This document shows positions 1 through 13,400 of a stretch of 64,000 nucleotides of DNA, one piece after another (the first letter of the stretch is position 1; every line of letters begins with the position of its first letter). The position numbers and the translations under genes are program-made. The DNA is from Macrostomum hystrix. Taxonomy: Eukaryota; Platyhelminthes; Macrostomidae. A model generated the notes under the pieces. The model was given only the letters and a program-made list of their open reading frames with translations, ran no database searches and was not told the DNA's origin. The stretch covers positions 4,246,001-4,310,000 of the forward strand of contig CATNEN010000001.1 of the NCBI GenBank assembly GCA_950097015.1. Direction: 5' to 3'.

Positions 1-1013
1 TTATCCGGTTCACAATCTGTCATTATCCAGTTCACAATTTGTCATTATCCAGTTCACAATCTGTCATTATCCAGTTCACAATCTGTCATTATCCGGTTCA
101 CAATCTGTCATTATTCAGTTCACAATCTGTCATTATCCAGTTCACAATCTGTCATTATCCAGTTCACAATCTGTCATTATCCAGTTCACAATCTGTCATT
201 ATCCAGTTCACAATCTGTCATTATTCAGTTCACAATCTGTCATTATCCAGTTTACAATCTGTCATTATCCAGTTCACAATCTGTCATTATCCAGTTCACA
301 ATCTGTTATTATCCAGTTCACAATCTGTCATTATCCAGTTCACAATCTGTCATTATCCAGTTCACAATCTGTCATTATTCAGTTCACAATCTGTCATTAT
401 CCAGTTTACAATCTGTCATTATCCAGTTCACAATCTGTCATTATCCAGTTCACAATCTGTCATTATTCAGTTCACAATCTGTTATTATCCAGTTCACAAT
501 CTGTCATTATCCAGTTCACAATCTGTCATTATCCAGTTCACAATCTGTCATTATCCAGTTCACAATCTGTAATTATCCAGTTTACAATCTGTCATTATCC
601 AGTTCACAATCTGTCATTATCCAGTTCACAATCTGTCATTATTCAGTTCACAATCTGTCATTATTCAGTTCACAATCTTTCATTATCCGGTTCACAATCT
701 GTCATTATCCAGTTCACAATCTGTCATTATCCAGTTTACAATCTGTCATTATCCAGTTCACAATCTGTCATTATCCAGTTCACAATCTGTCATTATCCAG
801 TTCACAATCTGTCATTATCCAGTTCACAATCTGTCATTATTCAGTTCACAATCTGTCATTATTCAGTTCACAATCTTTCATTATCCGGTTCACAATCTGT
901 CATTATCCAGTTCACAATCTGTCATTATCCAGTTCACAATCTGTCATTATTCAGTTCACAATATTTCATTATCCGGTTCACAATCTGTCATTATTCAGTT
1001 CACAATCTGTCAT
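1..1013. repeat. 22-bp minisatellite in WDFY3 intron
   Basis: About 46 copies of a 22-bp unit built on cattatccagttcacaatct. It fills the visible part of the intron before the first exon. Variants (tccag/ttcag/tccgg, ttcaca/tttaca) recur in blocks, showing local duplication of several units at a time. The apparent ORF through it is an artefact of the unit lacking stops. Confidence 0.97.
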
Positions 1014-1080
1014 TACCCTATTAGGCATCAGATAATTTTTGCTCACCCATACAATGCGGAGTTGTTCTCATTGTTCACAG

Positions 1081-1462
1081 GCCTCAGCATTCGCAATATC
1101 CGCGCCTTCCACGTCCTGGAGGAGGTGTTTCTGAAGGCACGAACCTCCAAGCTGTGCACGAGTGTACTGGCCGCCATATTCAACATCTATAAGCAGGATC
1201 ACGCTAATTTCTTTATATTAGACTCGCAGCGCACACTGTCGCATCTTATTGAGCGTTTGTACCTGCGCGAGCCGAGTGTCCAACGGCAGTGCATGGAGAT
1301 TCTAGAATTTGTCGTATTCCAGCTGCGCTACGTGCCTATGAATGAATTGTCTAGCTTAACCAAGCTGATAAAGACTTGTAATTCTGCGCGCTGTAAAATC
1401 ATCGCCCTGCAGTCGCTATTGAAAATTGCTCATTGTCACGAAGTGCTTAAGGATGCGTATAG
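1081..1462 (+). CDS. WDFY3: WDFY3 exon a (N-terminal helical repeat region)
   Basis: First WDFY3 exon in the window. It opens after the acceptor ttgttcacag and closes at the donor AG|GTAATT in phase 2. The reading frame contains [11 protein letters not shown] and [14 protein letters not shown], which match the human NYFILESQHTLS and FVVFSLNYIP segments. It encodes part of the armadillo-like N-terminal half. The preceding exon lies outside the window. Confidence 0.88.
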
Positions 1463-4400
1463 GTAATTAAATTTGCTTGTCTGGCTTCGTACAGTAGTTA
1501 AACATCTATTTAGTAAAAGCTAATTTAGTAGAAACCGCGTTACTCGAATCCCATTTCTACAAATCCCATTTCTACAAATCCCATTTTCTACAAATCCCAT
1601 TTGCTACAAATCCCATTTGCTAATATCCCGGTTTCTACAAATCCCATTTGCTTCAAATCCCATTTGCTTCAAATCCCATTTGCTACAAATCCCATTTGCT
1701 TCAAATCCCATTTGCTTCAAATCCCATTTGCTTCAAATCCCATTTGCTTCAAATCCCATTTGCTTCAAATCCCATTTGCTTCAAATCCCATTTGCTACAA
1801 ATCCCATTTGCTACAAATCCCATATGCTACAAATCCCATTTGCTTCAAATCCCATTTGCTTCAAATCCCATTTGCTTCAAATCCCATTTGTAGCTACCCG
1901 AATGTTATTTCATAAATCACATTTCTCATTAATACTGTTTTCATAAATCCTAACTGCTTAATCCCTATTTATTCTAAATCATAATTACCCGAATCCCATT
2001 AAATTATACAGATATAACTTACTGCAATCTCATTTACTAGGAAGAATTATTTACATTCAGTAACAAAATTTCCTTATTTAGCAATAATCTTTATTATCCC
2101 AATCACCTGGAAATCCACCTGCGCAGAGAGGTTGGCCTACTAGATCTACTAGTGGCTTGCCTGCACGCCTACGCTCATCAACTAAAAGAGTCTAGCGAAG
2201 CATCTCAGCAGCAGCAGCAGCAGCAGCAGCCTAGCAGGGCCTGGACTGGCATGCTGGCCGAACAAAGAGAACTGGGCGCCTTAGTTATGCAACTGTTGGC
2301 CTTCCTGTTGACGTCTAGCGTTAAGAATGCCTCAGTATTTCGAGACGCCGGCGGTGCCCGCTGCGCGCACAACATGGTGCCCCACGACGAGTGCAGAACA
2401 GACATACTGGGCGTTGTTCAACAGTTGGTGCTTAGTACCGCTAGCGAGGACGACATGGGCTGCCTGCTGGGCCTGATGCACACAGCTCCGCCTACCGCTA
2501 TTCGATTGAAGACTGAAGTGTTGGCCACTATATCTGCTGTGCTGCAGGTAGCTGTGACTTGTTCTTGATTCTTTTAACTTGCTTCATTTCTGTTTATTTC
2601 AAAGCTGCGAAGATTCTAAGATGAGCACAGAGTGACAGGCGAGTGACAGGCATAGAGTGACTGTTGATATATAAGGATTGATCATTGACAGCTAATGAGT
2701 GACATTTGACAGCTAATGAGTGACAGTTGACAGCTAATGAGTGACAGTTGACAGCTAATGGGTGACAGTTGATAGTTGATAGCTAATGAGTGACAGTTGA
2801 CAGCTAATGAGTGACAGTTGATAGTTGACAGCTAATGGGTGACAGTTGATAGTTGATAGCTAATGAGTGACAGTTGACAGCTAATGGGTGACAGTTGATA
2901 GTTGACAGTTAATGAGTGACAGTTGACAGCTAATGGGTGACAGTTGATAGTTGACAGCTAATAAGTGACAGTTGATAGCTAATGAGTGACAGTTGACAGC
3001 TAATGAGTGACAGTTGATAGTTGACAGCTAATGAGTGACATTTGACAGCTAATGAGTGACAGTTGACAGCTAATGAGTGACAGTTGACAGCTAATGGGTG
3101 ACAGTTGATAGTTGACAGCTAATAAGTGACAGTTGATAGCTAATGAGTGACAGTTGATAGTTGACAGCTAATGAGTGACATTTGACAGCTAATGAGTGAC
3201 AGTTGACAGCTAATGAGTGACAGTTGATAGCTAATGAGTGACAGTTGATAGCTAATGGGTGACAGTTGATAGTTGACAGCTAATGAGTGACATTTGACAG
3301 CTAATGAGTGACAGTTGACAGCTAATGAGTGACAGTTGATAGCTAATGAGTGACAGTTGATAGCTAATGGGTGACAGTTGATAGTTGACAGCTAATGAGT
3401 GACAGTTGATAGCTAATGAGTGACAGTTGATAGCTAATGGGTGACAGTTGATAGTTGACAGCTAATGAGTGACATTTGACAGCTAATGAGTGACAGTTGA
3501 TAGCTAATGAGTGACAGTTGATAGCTAATGAGTGACAGTTGATAGTTGACAGCTAATGAGTGACAGTTGATAGTTGACAGCTAATGAGTGACAGTTGATA
3601 GTTGACAGCTAATGAGTGACAGTTGATAGCTAATGAGTGACAGTTGATAGCTAATGGGTGACAGTTGATAGTTGACAGCTAATGAGTGACAGTTGATAGC
3701 TAATGAGTGACAGTTGATAGCTAATGGGTGACAGTTGATAGTTGACAGCTAATGAGTGACATTTGACAGCTAATGAGTGACAGTTGACAGCTAATGAGTG
3801 ACAGTTGATAGCTAATGGGTGACAGTTGATAGTTGACAGCTAATGAGTGACAGTTGACAGCTAATGAGTGACAGTTGATAGTTGACAGCTAATGAGTGAC
3901 AGTTGATAGTTGACAGCTAATGAGTGACAGCTAATGAGTTGATCACTAAGGAGTGACAGTTAATAACTAAGGAGTGACAGTTGATAGCTAATGAGTGACA
4001 GTTGATAGTTGACAGCTAATGAGTGACAGTTGATAGTTGACAGCTAATGAGTGACAGCTAATGAAGTTGATCACTAAGGAGTGACAGTTAATAACTAAGG
4101 AGTGACAGTTGATCACTTAGGAGTGACTGTACACTGTAACATTCGTTTCACAAATAACAAACAGGTGTCATGAAGAAGGTAAAAATCTAATTATTAACAA
4201 TAATGTTCCCAGGCGTCGCATCGTTGCCGCTCGGCGTTCCGTCGCTGCTCCGGCTTCGTCTACGTCATCTCTCTGTTGGTCTCGCTAGAAGGCTCGCTAA
4301 AGGAGCAGCGCGTCTCGCCTTGGGACACAGCCGACACCGGCGCTGTTGTTCTACTGCTCAAAACTATATTCGTGACACTAACTGTGGCTATGAAATATGA

Positions 4401-7400
4401 GCCGGCTAATGCCAGATTCTTTAAATACGAGATTCGCTACGACAGCTTGACTGAAGCTGTCCGGCTATTAGGCTGCTTCGGTCCTCACGCTGATGCTCTG
4501 CCAGTGAGTTCGCGCTCATTTTTGTTTTTTTTATCTATTTTTTCATGATAAGATGAAGTCATATATAGGATTGATATGTAACCAGAGTTAGAGGATAAAT
4601 TTAGAATCGATTAAAGCGATAAAATATTGATTGATTTTAGGGATTGCAGTCAGTTTATTGAAGAGATTAATTTACTTATCGATTTGGGATTACCTATCGA
4701 TACTTACTACTACTACTTAAATACTATATACTATTTAAATACTACTTAAATACTACTTAAATACTAAATACTACTTAAATACTACTTAAATACTACTTAA
4801 GTACTACTTGAATACTACTTAAATACTACTTAAATACTAAATACTACTTAAATACTACTTAAATACTACTTAAATACTACTTGAATACTAAATACAACTT
4901 AAATACTACTTAAATACTACTTAAATACTAAATACTACTTAAATACTACTTAAATACTACTTAAATACTACTTAAATACTACTTAAGTACTACTTGAATA
5001 CTACTTAAATACTACTTAAATACTACTTAAATACTAAATTACTACTTAAATACTACTTAAATACTACCTAAATACCACTTAAATACTATATACTACTTAA
5101 ATACTACTTAAAAACTAAATACCACTTAAATACTTAGTACTACTCAAATACTATATACTACTTAAATACTACTTGAATACTATATACTACTTAAATACTA
5201 CTTAAATACTAAATACTACGTAAATACTAATTAAATAACAAATTTTACTTGAATACTAAATACTACTTAAATACTACTTTAATTCTATACTACTTGAAAA
5301 CTACTTCCAGTATAATGGAAGTAGAGGTATATTTTGATTTCATATTAAAAATCTATCGATTAGGAAGATAACTGTATCTATCTATTTTGCGCTGTTAACA
5401 ATCGATCGATTGGGGAGAAAATTATATGTATCGATTCATGATTTACAATTGATTGTATGTATCGATTTGGCATGTTAATAGTCGATCACATTGGGGGATA
5501 ATTTATAGATTTGGGGATATTGATTGATTGATTGATAAAAAGTAGGATTAACTTTAAGGGATAATGGAATTTTTTTAAACCTTTATAAAACTCTCCCAAT
5601 CAGGTTCCTTCTGCCGTCGCCGCTTCCTCATCAACATCCGAGAGTGGCGGCGTGTCGCCTCAACCGCCAACTCCGGATCCGGCCGCTTCGGCATCGTCGA
5701 CGACTACTCCGGGCTGTCAGCGCTTCGATCGGGTGTTCCAATCGGCGCCAGTAGACGAAGCCCTTGTGGCCGACTACTGCTCAGACCTGCCGCAGAGACT
5801 GCGCTTCGCCAGTTTCATGCTCAAGTGCCTATTCGAATTGGGCGTCGAGTCGTTAGAATTCGGCATCGACTGCGGCGGCGTGGAGGTCGAGCCGCAGGAC
5901 GGTAGCAGCCCCGAGCACAGTCGGCACAGGAAGCATCTGCACAATGTCACTAATCAGGCGCCGCCACCGCCGGCTATAGTGCACCCCGGTGCTGTACTGT
6001 CCTTCCTTCAGTTAATACCGGCTGTGGTCATTGGGGATGATCAGACTCAAACTGAATTGGATCTGCAGGCAAGCTAGGGGATAAATCCTTAGTTTGATAG
6101 TCTCTGCTTCATCTACTCATTGTTAGTTTGAGAATGATTCATACAATCGATTGACTTTCATACAATGAGTTTGGCTTTGTTATCCCATTAATGTAACTTT
6201 AGTTAGAAAAAAATTCCAACGATATTTCGTAAGTTTGAACATCGAAATTCGTTAGTTTTTATATCCAACTTTGTTAGTTTTAGCATAAAAATTCCGTTAG
6301 TTTGAACGTCGAGATTTCGTTTAAACATCGAAACTCCGTTAGTTTGAACATCAAAATTCGTTAGTTTTAACATCGAACTTTGTTAGTTCTAACATCGAAA
6401 TTCCTTTAGTTTTAAAGTAAAAATTTCGTTTCTTTTAACATCGAAATTCCGTTAGTTTGAACATCAAAGTTCGTTAGTTTAAGCATCAAAATTCGTTAGT
6501 TTAAGCATTGAAATTCGTTAGTTTGAAAGTCGAAGTTCCGTTAGTTTAAAGTCAAAATTTCGTTTGTTTAAACATCGAAACTCCTTTAGTTTACGTATCG
6601 AAATTTTTTAGTTAAAAAATCAAAATTCGTTAGTTTTATTATTGAGATTCGTTAGTTAAAACATAAAAATCGTTAGTTTTAGCATAAAAACTCCGTTAGT
6701 TTGAACGTCGAGATTTCGTTTAAACATCGAAACTCCGTTAGTTTGAACATTAGTTTTAACATTACCCGAATGACTTTTCCAAATCATATCCCTAAATGAT
6801 TGTATCCCTCTCTCTCCCAGGTGTCAGCGCTGAACCTACTCCGCAGTCTGATGGCTCTGGCGCGCAATGTCCAGACCATGTGCAGCTTCGGCATGACACA
6901 GCACCTGTTGCGTCACTATCGGCACTGCCTCACAGACGAGCGGCACCACCTGCAGCCAAGCATTCAGAGCCTGTTCGAGCGACTCGCTTCGCATGCCCTG
7001 TCGCCTAACGACCTGCGAGAATTCCTCCGCCTCGGCGATCCTCTCTGCTGTCGACCGCTGGACGAGGTGGCCCCCTCCGACACTTCCTGCCTGTCCGAGG
7101 CTGCTGTCCCAGCCGAACTGCCCGTAGTTGGTCACGGCGGCTCTGTGCCATTGTCGCGAGTCAAATGCCTAGTCTCCATGGCAACTCCGCGCGACGCCCG
7201 GGTGCCGTTCGCCGAGCCGCCGCCTCCCTTCGTCGAATTGGACATGTCCGCCGAGGGATTCGCCTGTCTGTACATGCCCAGTCTGGCTCCGCAGGCTCCT
7301 CCGGCTGCCAGCATCTCGCCAATGGCTGCCGGCGAAGCTGCCGCTGCGACGCTTGGCGGCGTCGGGTCCGGCGGTGACCGCCTGTTCCCGCCGCCCGCCG

Positions 7401-10400
7401 GCCTCACCTACATGTGCTGGCTTAGCGTGCAGAAAACCGACGGAGCTGCTGGCGGTCATCCGTTTAGATTGCTCACCGTTGTGCGGAGCATTCAGGTGTC
7501 GTCTATTGAATATCCGCTCAGATCTCATGTAATTCCTAATCCCCTTAGATTCAATGACTCACTCTCAGTCCCTAATCGCCTCAGATCCCATGACCCACTC
7601 TCAGTTCCTAATCCCCTCAGATCCCATGACTCATTCTCAGTTCCTAATCCCCTCAGATCCCATGACTCACTCTCATTATCAGTTCCTAATCCCCTCAGAT
7701 CCCATGACTCATTCTCAGTTCCTAATCCACTCAGATCCCATGACTCACTCTCATTATCAGTTCCTAATCCCCTCAGATCCCATGACTCATTCTCAGTTCC
7801 TAATCCACTAAGATCCCATGACTCACTCCCATGACTCACTCTCATTATCAGTTCCTAATCCAGTCAGATCCCATGACTCACATCCCATGATTTCTAGCGT
7901 ATCATCTCCAATGAGTCACTCCAAGCCCCTTAGTCTTCAACAAATGGTTAAATAAACAATTAATTAATTAATCCGATGATCCAGACTCGCGAAGACCAGC
8001 TGGCCTGCCTTCGAGTTGAACTGGATCCTACAGCCTGCCAGCTTACTGTGAGCACAGCCGAAGCTGAGCTGGGCCTCTCGCCATCAACATCGTCATCCTC
8101 AGCCGACGCCGTATTCAACGTGCCCCAGCTATCCGAAACAGACACCTGGCATCACCTGGCCCTAGTGCTAAACCGGTCCGGCATGATGAAGCACAGTGCC
8201 GCCAAGCTATTCATTGATGCCCAACTGATTGGCACTCTCAAATTGAATTACATATCGCCTAATGTTGGCACTATGTCTGGCGGCGGCGGTGGTGGCAGCG
8301 TTAGCGGAGGCGGCGGCGGCAGCTCCGGCGGCGGCGGCGGCCCAGGTGCGCCAATTTCAGTAGCCAGCGTGTGCGCCTACATCGGCACGCCCTGTCTAGA
8401 TGGCATGCGCCAGCTGGCACCGACTGCTTGGTTTCAGGGGCCGCTGTTTCTAGTTGAAGAGCCGCTAACTAATCAGCTTGTGGAGACTGTTTATAAATTG
8501 GGCGCTTCTTATATTGGAAACTTTCAGTCCGTAAGTTGATGCTGGCTGTCTTCTTGTATGGAACTGTGGAAATAGAGACATCGTTTACTGAGATCTATCA
8601 CTGTCATTGTTGTTGTGAGATTAGATCTATCACTGAGATTAGAGATACCGTTGTTAGATTAGAGACATCGTAGTGAGATTAGAGACATCGTAGTGAGATT
8701 AGAGACATCGTAGTGAGATTAGAGACATCGAAGTGAGATTAGAGACATCGTAGTGAGATTAGAGACATCGAAGTGAGATTAGAGACATCGTAGTGAGATT
8801 AGAGACATCGAAGTGAGATTAGAGATACCGTTGTTAGATTAGAGACATCGTAGTGAGATTAGAGACATCGTAGTGAGATTAGAGACATCGAAGTGAGATT
8901 AGAGACATCGTAGTGAGATTAGAGACATCGAAGTGAGATTAGAGACATCGTAGTGAGATTAGAGACATCGAAGTGAGATTAGAGATACCGTTGTTAGATT
9001 AGAGACATCGTAGTGAGATTAGAGACATCGTAGTGAGATTAGAGACATCGAAGTGAGATTAGAGACATCGTAGTGAGATTAGAGACATCGAAGTGAGATT
9101 AGAGACATCGTAGTGAGATTAGAGACATCGTAGTGAGATTAGAGACATCGTAGTGAGATTAGAGACATCGTAGTGAGATTAGAGACATCGTAGTGAGATT
9201 AGAGACATCGTAGTGAGATTAGAGACATCGTAGTGAGATTAGAGACATCGTAGTGAGATTAGAGACATCGAAGTGAGATTAGAGACATCGAAGTGAGATT
9301 AGAGACATCCTAGTGAGATTAGAGACATCGAAGTGAGATTAGAGACATCGAAGTGAGATTAGAGACATCGTAGTGAGATTAGAGACATCGAAGTGAGATT
9401 AGAGACATCGAAGTGAGATTAGAGACATCGAAGTGAGATTAGAGACATCGAAGTGAGATTAGAGACATCGAAGTGAGATTAGAGACATCGAAGTGAGATT
9501 AGAGACATCGTAGTGAGATTTGAGACATCGTAGTGAGATTAGAGACATCGAAGTGAGATTAGAGACATCGTAGTGAGATTAGAGACATCGTAGTGAGATT
9601 AGAGACATCGAAGTGAGATTAGAGACATCGAAGTGAGATTAGAGACATCGAAGTGAGATTAGAGACATCGTAGTGAGATTAGAGACATCGAAGTGAGATT
9701 AGAGACATCGAAGTGAGATTAGAGACATCGAAGTGAAATTAGAGACATCGTAGTGAGATAAGAGACATCTTTTAGTGAGATTAGACACATTGTTATGAGA
9801 TTAGACACATCGTTTTGAGATTAGACACATTGTTATGAGATTAGACACATCGTTGTGAGATTAGACACATCGTTGTGAGATTAGACACATCGTTGTGAGA
9901 TTAGAGACATCGTAGAGTGATTAGATCTATCACTGAGATTAGAGATATCATAGTTAGATTTGAGACATCGTAGCGAAATAAGACACATCGTTGTGTCAAA
10001 GAGACACAAAGCGATTAGCAGTACTTAAGTGCAATCGGAAATATTCTAGTGAGATTTGAATTCCAGATCCGGCCAGACATGGAGTGCCTACTGAGCGAGG
10101 AGCGCATCGCTCTAAGCGTATTCGCCAACGCCGAGAATGTCCTAACAGTGTCGCGTATTAGAAAACTATTCAATCGAGCCGATGCTAAATCTATTGCCAA
10201 ATTGTTAATGACAGCTGTCAATGATAATTGCACACCGATTCGGTTGCTACCCAATGCCGCTGTGCATTTGAATGGCCCAGCTAGGACAATGGGCGCTATC
10301 CTGCTTGGCTACCAGGGTATTCGATCGTTCAGCCCGCAGCCCGTTACCTCTGTACTAGACTGTGTCGGCTGTACCACCGTCCTACTTGGCCTAGTTTCCA

Positions 10401-13400
10401 TGGCAACCGACGCCGACTGTCTCTACGCCGCCGTTAAAGCGTTGGTTTGCGCTCTGCGCAGTAGTCGAGAAGCCCAACGCGAAATGGTGCGCACCAATGG
10501 TTTCGCATTGTTGGGCATGCTTTTGAAACGGAAGCGACCGCTATTGAATAGTCGGATACAAAGCTACGCATTCACCCTAGCGGGTCTTGGCGGTGTTGGC
10601 GTTATCGGCAGCGGCAGCGGTGGCAGGTCCGCTTCTGAAAGCGGCGGTGGCGCCGGCGGCTCTTCTACCTCTTCTGTAGCATCGTCAGTTGGCGAAGCTT
10701 GGGAGCGGAATCAGCAGGACGCGCTGCGTTATCTAGTCTGCGATCTGAGGAATTGGCGCAGTGACACCTCCGCCGAACCGGTTCGAACCCTGCTAGACGG
10801 CCTGACAGATCTAGCCAACGAATCACCGGCCGCTAAGCAGGCCATGCTGGCTCTGGATCTGGTGTTTCGGTTGTTGCACTTTCTTGTCACCGCACCGACT
10901 GCTAGCCCCGATCTGCTCGATTCCCTGAAATTATTGGTTGTCCACCTGCTGAGGCCTGTGCCTAGGTCTGCCGATCTTCTAACACTGGGCCAATTTCTCG
11001 CCGTCTCGCCGCAGTACGCTATGAGTTTCGGATTGCAGGTAAGGTGGATCGAAGCAATCAAATTCTTTCCCTTTGACTGAGATTCGAACTCCCGACCTCT
11101 CAATTGGAAACCATAACCCTTACTTGTCTTGAATACATCTGTATTTCGATAGATTGCGACTAAAACCTAACTAACTGGGATTCCAGGTAGACTAATTATA
11201 ACTAATTGGGATTCCAGATAGACTAATTATAACTAACTGGGATTCCAGGTAGACTAATTATAACTAATTGGGATTCCAGGCAGACTAATTATAACTAACT
11301 GGGATTCCAGGTAGACTAATTATAACTAATTGGGATTCCATGTAGACTAATTATAACTAATTGGGATTCCAGGAAGACTAATTATAACTAATTGGGATTC
11401 AAGGTAGACTAATTATAACTAATTGGGATTCCAGGTAGACTAATTATAACTAATTGGGATTCCAGGCAGACTAATTATAACTAATTGGGATTCCAGGTAG
11501 ACTAATTATAACTAATTGGGATTCCAGGCAGACTAATTATATCTAATTGGGATTCCAGGCAGACTAATTATAACTAATTGGGATTCCAGGCAGACTAATT
11601 ATAACTAATTGGGATTCCAGGCTGACTAATTATAACTAATTGGGATTCCAGGTAGACTAATTATAACTAACTGGGATTCCAGGCAGACTAATTATATCTA
11701 ATTGGGATTCCAGGTAGACTAATTATAACTAATTGAGATTCAAGGTAGACTAATTATAACTAATTGGGATTCCAGGTAGACTAATTATAACTAATTGGGA
11801 TTCCAGCTAGACTAATTATAACTAATTGGGATTCCAGGTAGACTAATTATAACTAATTGGGATTCCAGGAAGACTAATTATAACTAATTGAGATTCAAGG
11901 TAGACTAATTATAACTAATTGGGATTCCAGGTAGACTAATTATAAGTAATTGGGATTCCAGGTAGACTAATTATAACTAATTGGGATTCCAGGTAGACTA
12001 ATTATTACTAACTGGGATTCCAGGTAGACTATTGATATCTAATTGGGGTTCCAGGTAGACTAATTATAAGTAATTGGGATTCCAGGTAGACTAATTATAA
12101 CTAATTGGGATTCCAGGTAGACTAATTATAACTAACTGGGGTTCCAGGTAGACTATTGATATCTAATTGGGATTCCAGGTAGACTATTGATATCTAATTG
12201 GGGTTCCAGGTAGACTATTGATATCTAATTGGGATTCATGCTACAATTAATTAGAATTTTATTATCAAACTTGTTGATTTTATTAATTTATCATTATTAA
12301 CTTGCATTATAATCCTAAGCCATATTCCACTCATCCGCAGGTCATGACCCATCTAGTCAGCGGCAATCAGAAAATGTCCAACGACGTCGCTCGCATTCTC
12401 GGCTTCGACTGGACTTTTGTATTCCTGCAGCGCGGCCATCCTAGCGATATTGTTATCCAAGCTCTCCGCCTGCTGCTGCTGCTGCTGATGCAACCGCCGG
12501 GAGCTGTCGGCCGATTTCGCGACGGTCAATGGGCCCGCGGCTGGCTGTCTGGCGTGGCCGCTATGCGTCAGGCTCGTCACGGTCTTCTACTAGAAGGCTT
12601 CCAATCTAACAGCGGCTCCAGCGGACTGAATTCCAACAGCGGAGGCAACGGCGGCGGCTCCGGCGGCCTCTCTAGTGGCAGCAGCTTCGATCATCACCAC
12701 CACCATCATCATCATCAGAGTATGAGCAGCGCTGATTTCGCCTCCAGACCTGGCGGCAGTTTCAGTGTCCTTCGTCACCTGCTGTGCGGCCACGCTGCCA
12801 CTGGCCAGCTCTATCCGATGCTATTCTGTCTGCTATTGGGTAGGCCGCCGCCTGGCAAACTGCCAACTGCTAGCCAGTGTGTTGCCAGGGCCACTCTGCT
12901 ATCCATAGTAGAGCCGGCCTGTCAGCCGATATCGGGTGGTGGCAAACGACCCGACCTATGCCCGGAAGCTGCTCAACTATTGCTAGCCATGGTCCGCTGC
13001 CTATTGAGCATGCCGGAGTCGGAATATTCGCTGCGAGATTGCCGCGATTGGCCAGCTAGCATACTGGAGGCGCTCAACTATTTTTACATCCATCATCCGG
13101 ATGTTCCGCCTCTGGTTATGTCGCCTGAATTTGCACTGGCCCTAGCCGAATGCCTATTCCCCGCTCCGGCCTCACTAATGCCACAGGCTCAGCTGGCGTC
13201 ACAGCAGCCGCCTCTGCTGGTTGTTGAATGCTCGGTGCCTGCCGCCGCTGCAGCCGCAGCCGCTGCTGCCGCCACCGCCGCCGCCGCCGGGACTACAGAC
13301 GATGATAATTTTCGACCGTTTGCTGATTCTGACGATAGTATGGTGTTTGTTAGATCAGCTGTAACTGATAGTGCAAATCAGCAACAGCAACAGCAGCAGC

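Noticed and set aside
39-572. 177-codon open frame of repeating SSSQSVIIQFTICHYPVHNL-type peptide
   Set aside because: It is a translation of the 22-bp minisatellite in an intron; no codon bias, no start context, and it ends with repeat variation.
1-1013. CRISPR array
   Set aside because: Units are contiguous without unique spacers and the genome is eukaryotic; the same holds for all other arrays here.
7132-7528. Minus-strand and alternate-frame ORFs over WDFY3 exons
   Set aside because: They are shadows of GC-rich conserved coding sequence; homology is only in the WDFY3 frame.
10395-10408. X-box-like gtttccatggcaac within WDFY3 exon g (and a similar one near 7178)
   Set aside because: The words encode conserved LVSMAT/SMAT residues in exons, so chance through codon choice is the simpler explanation.
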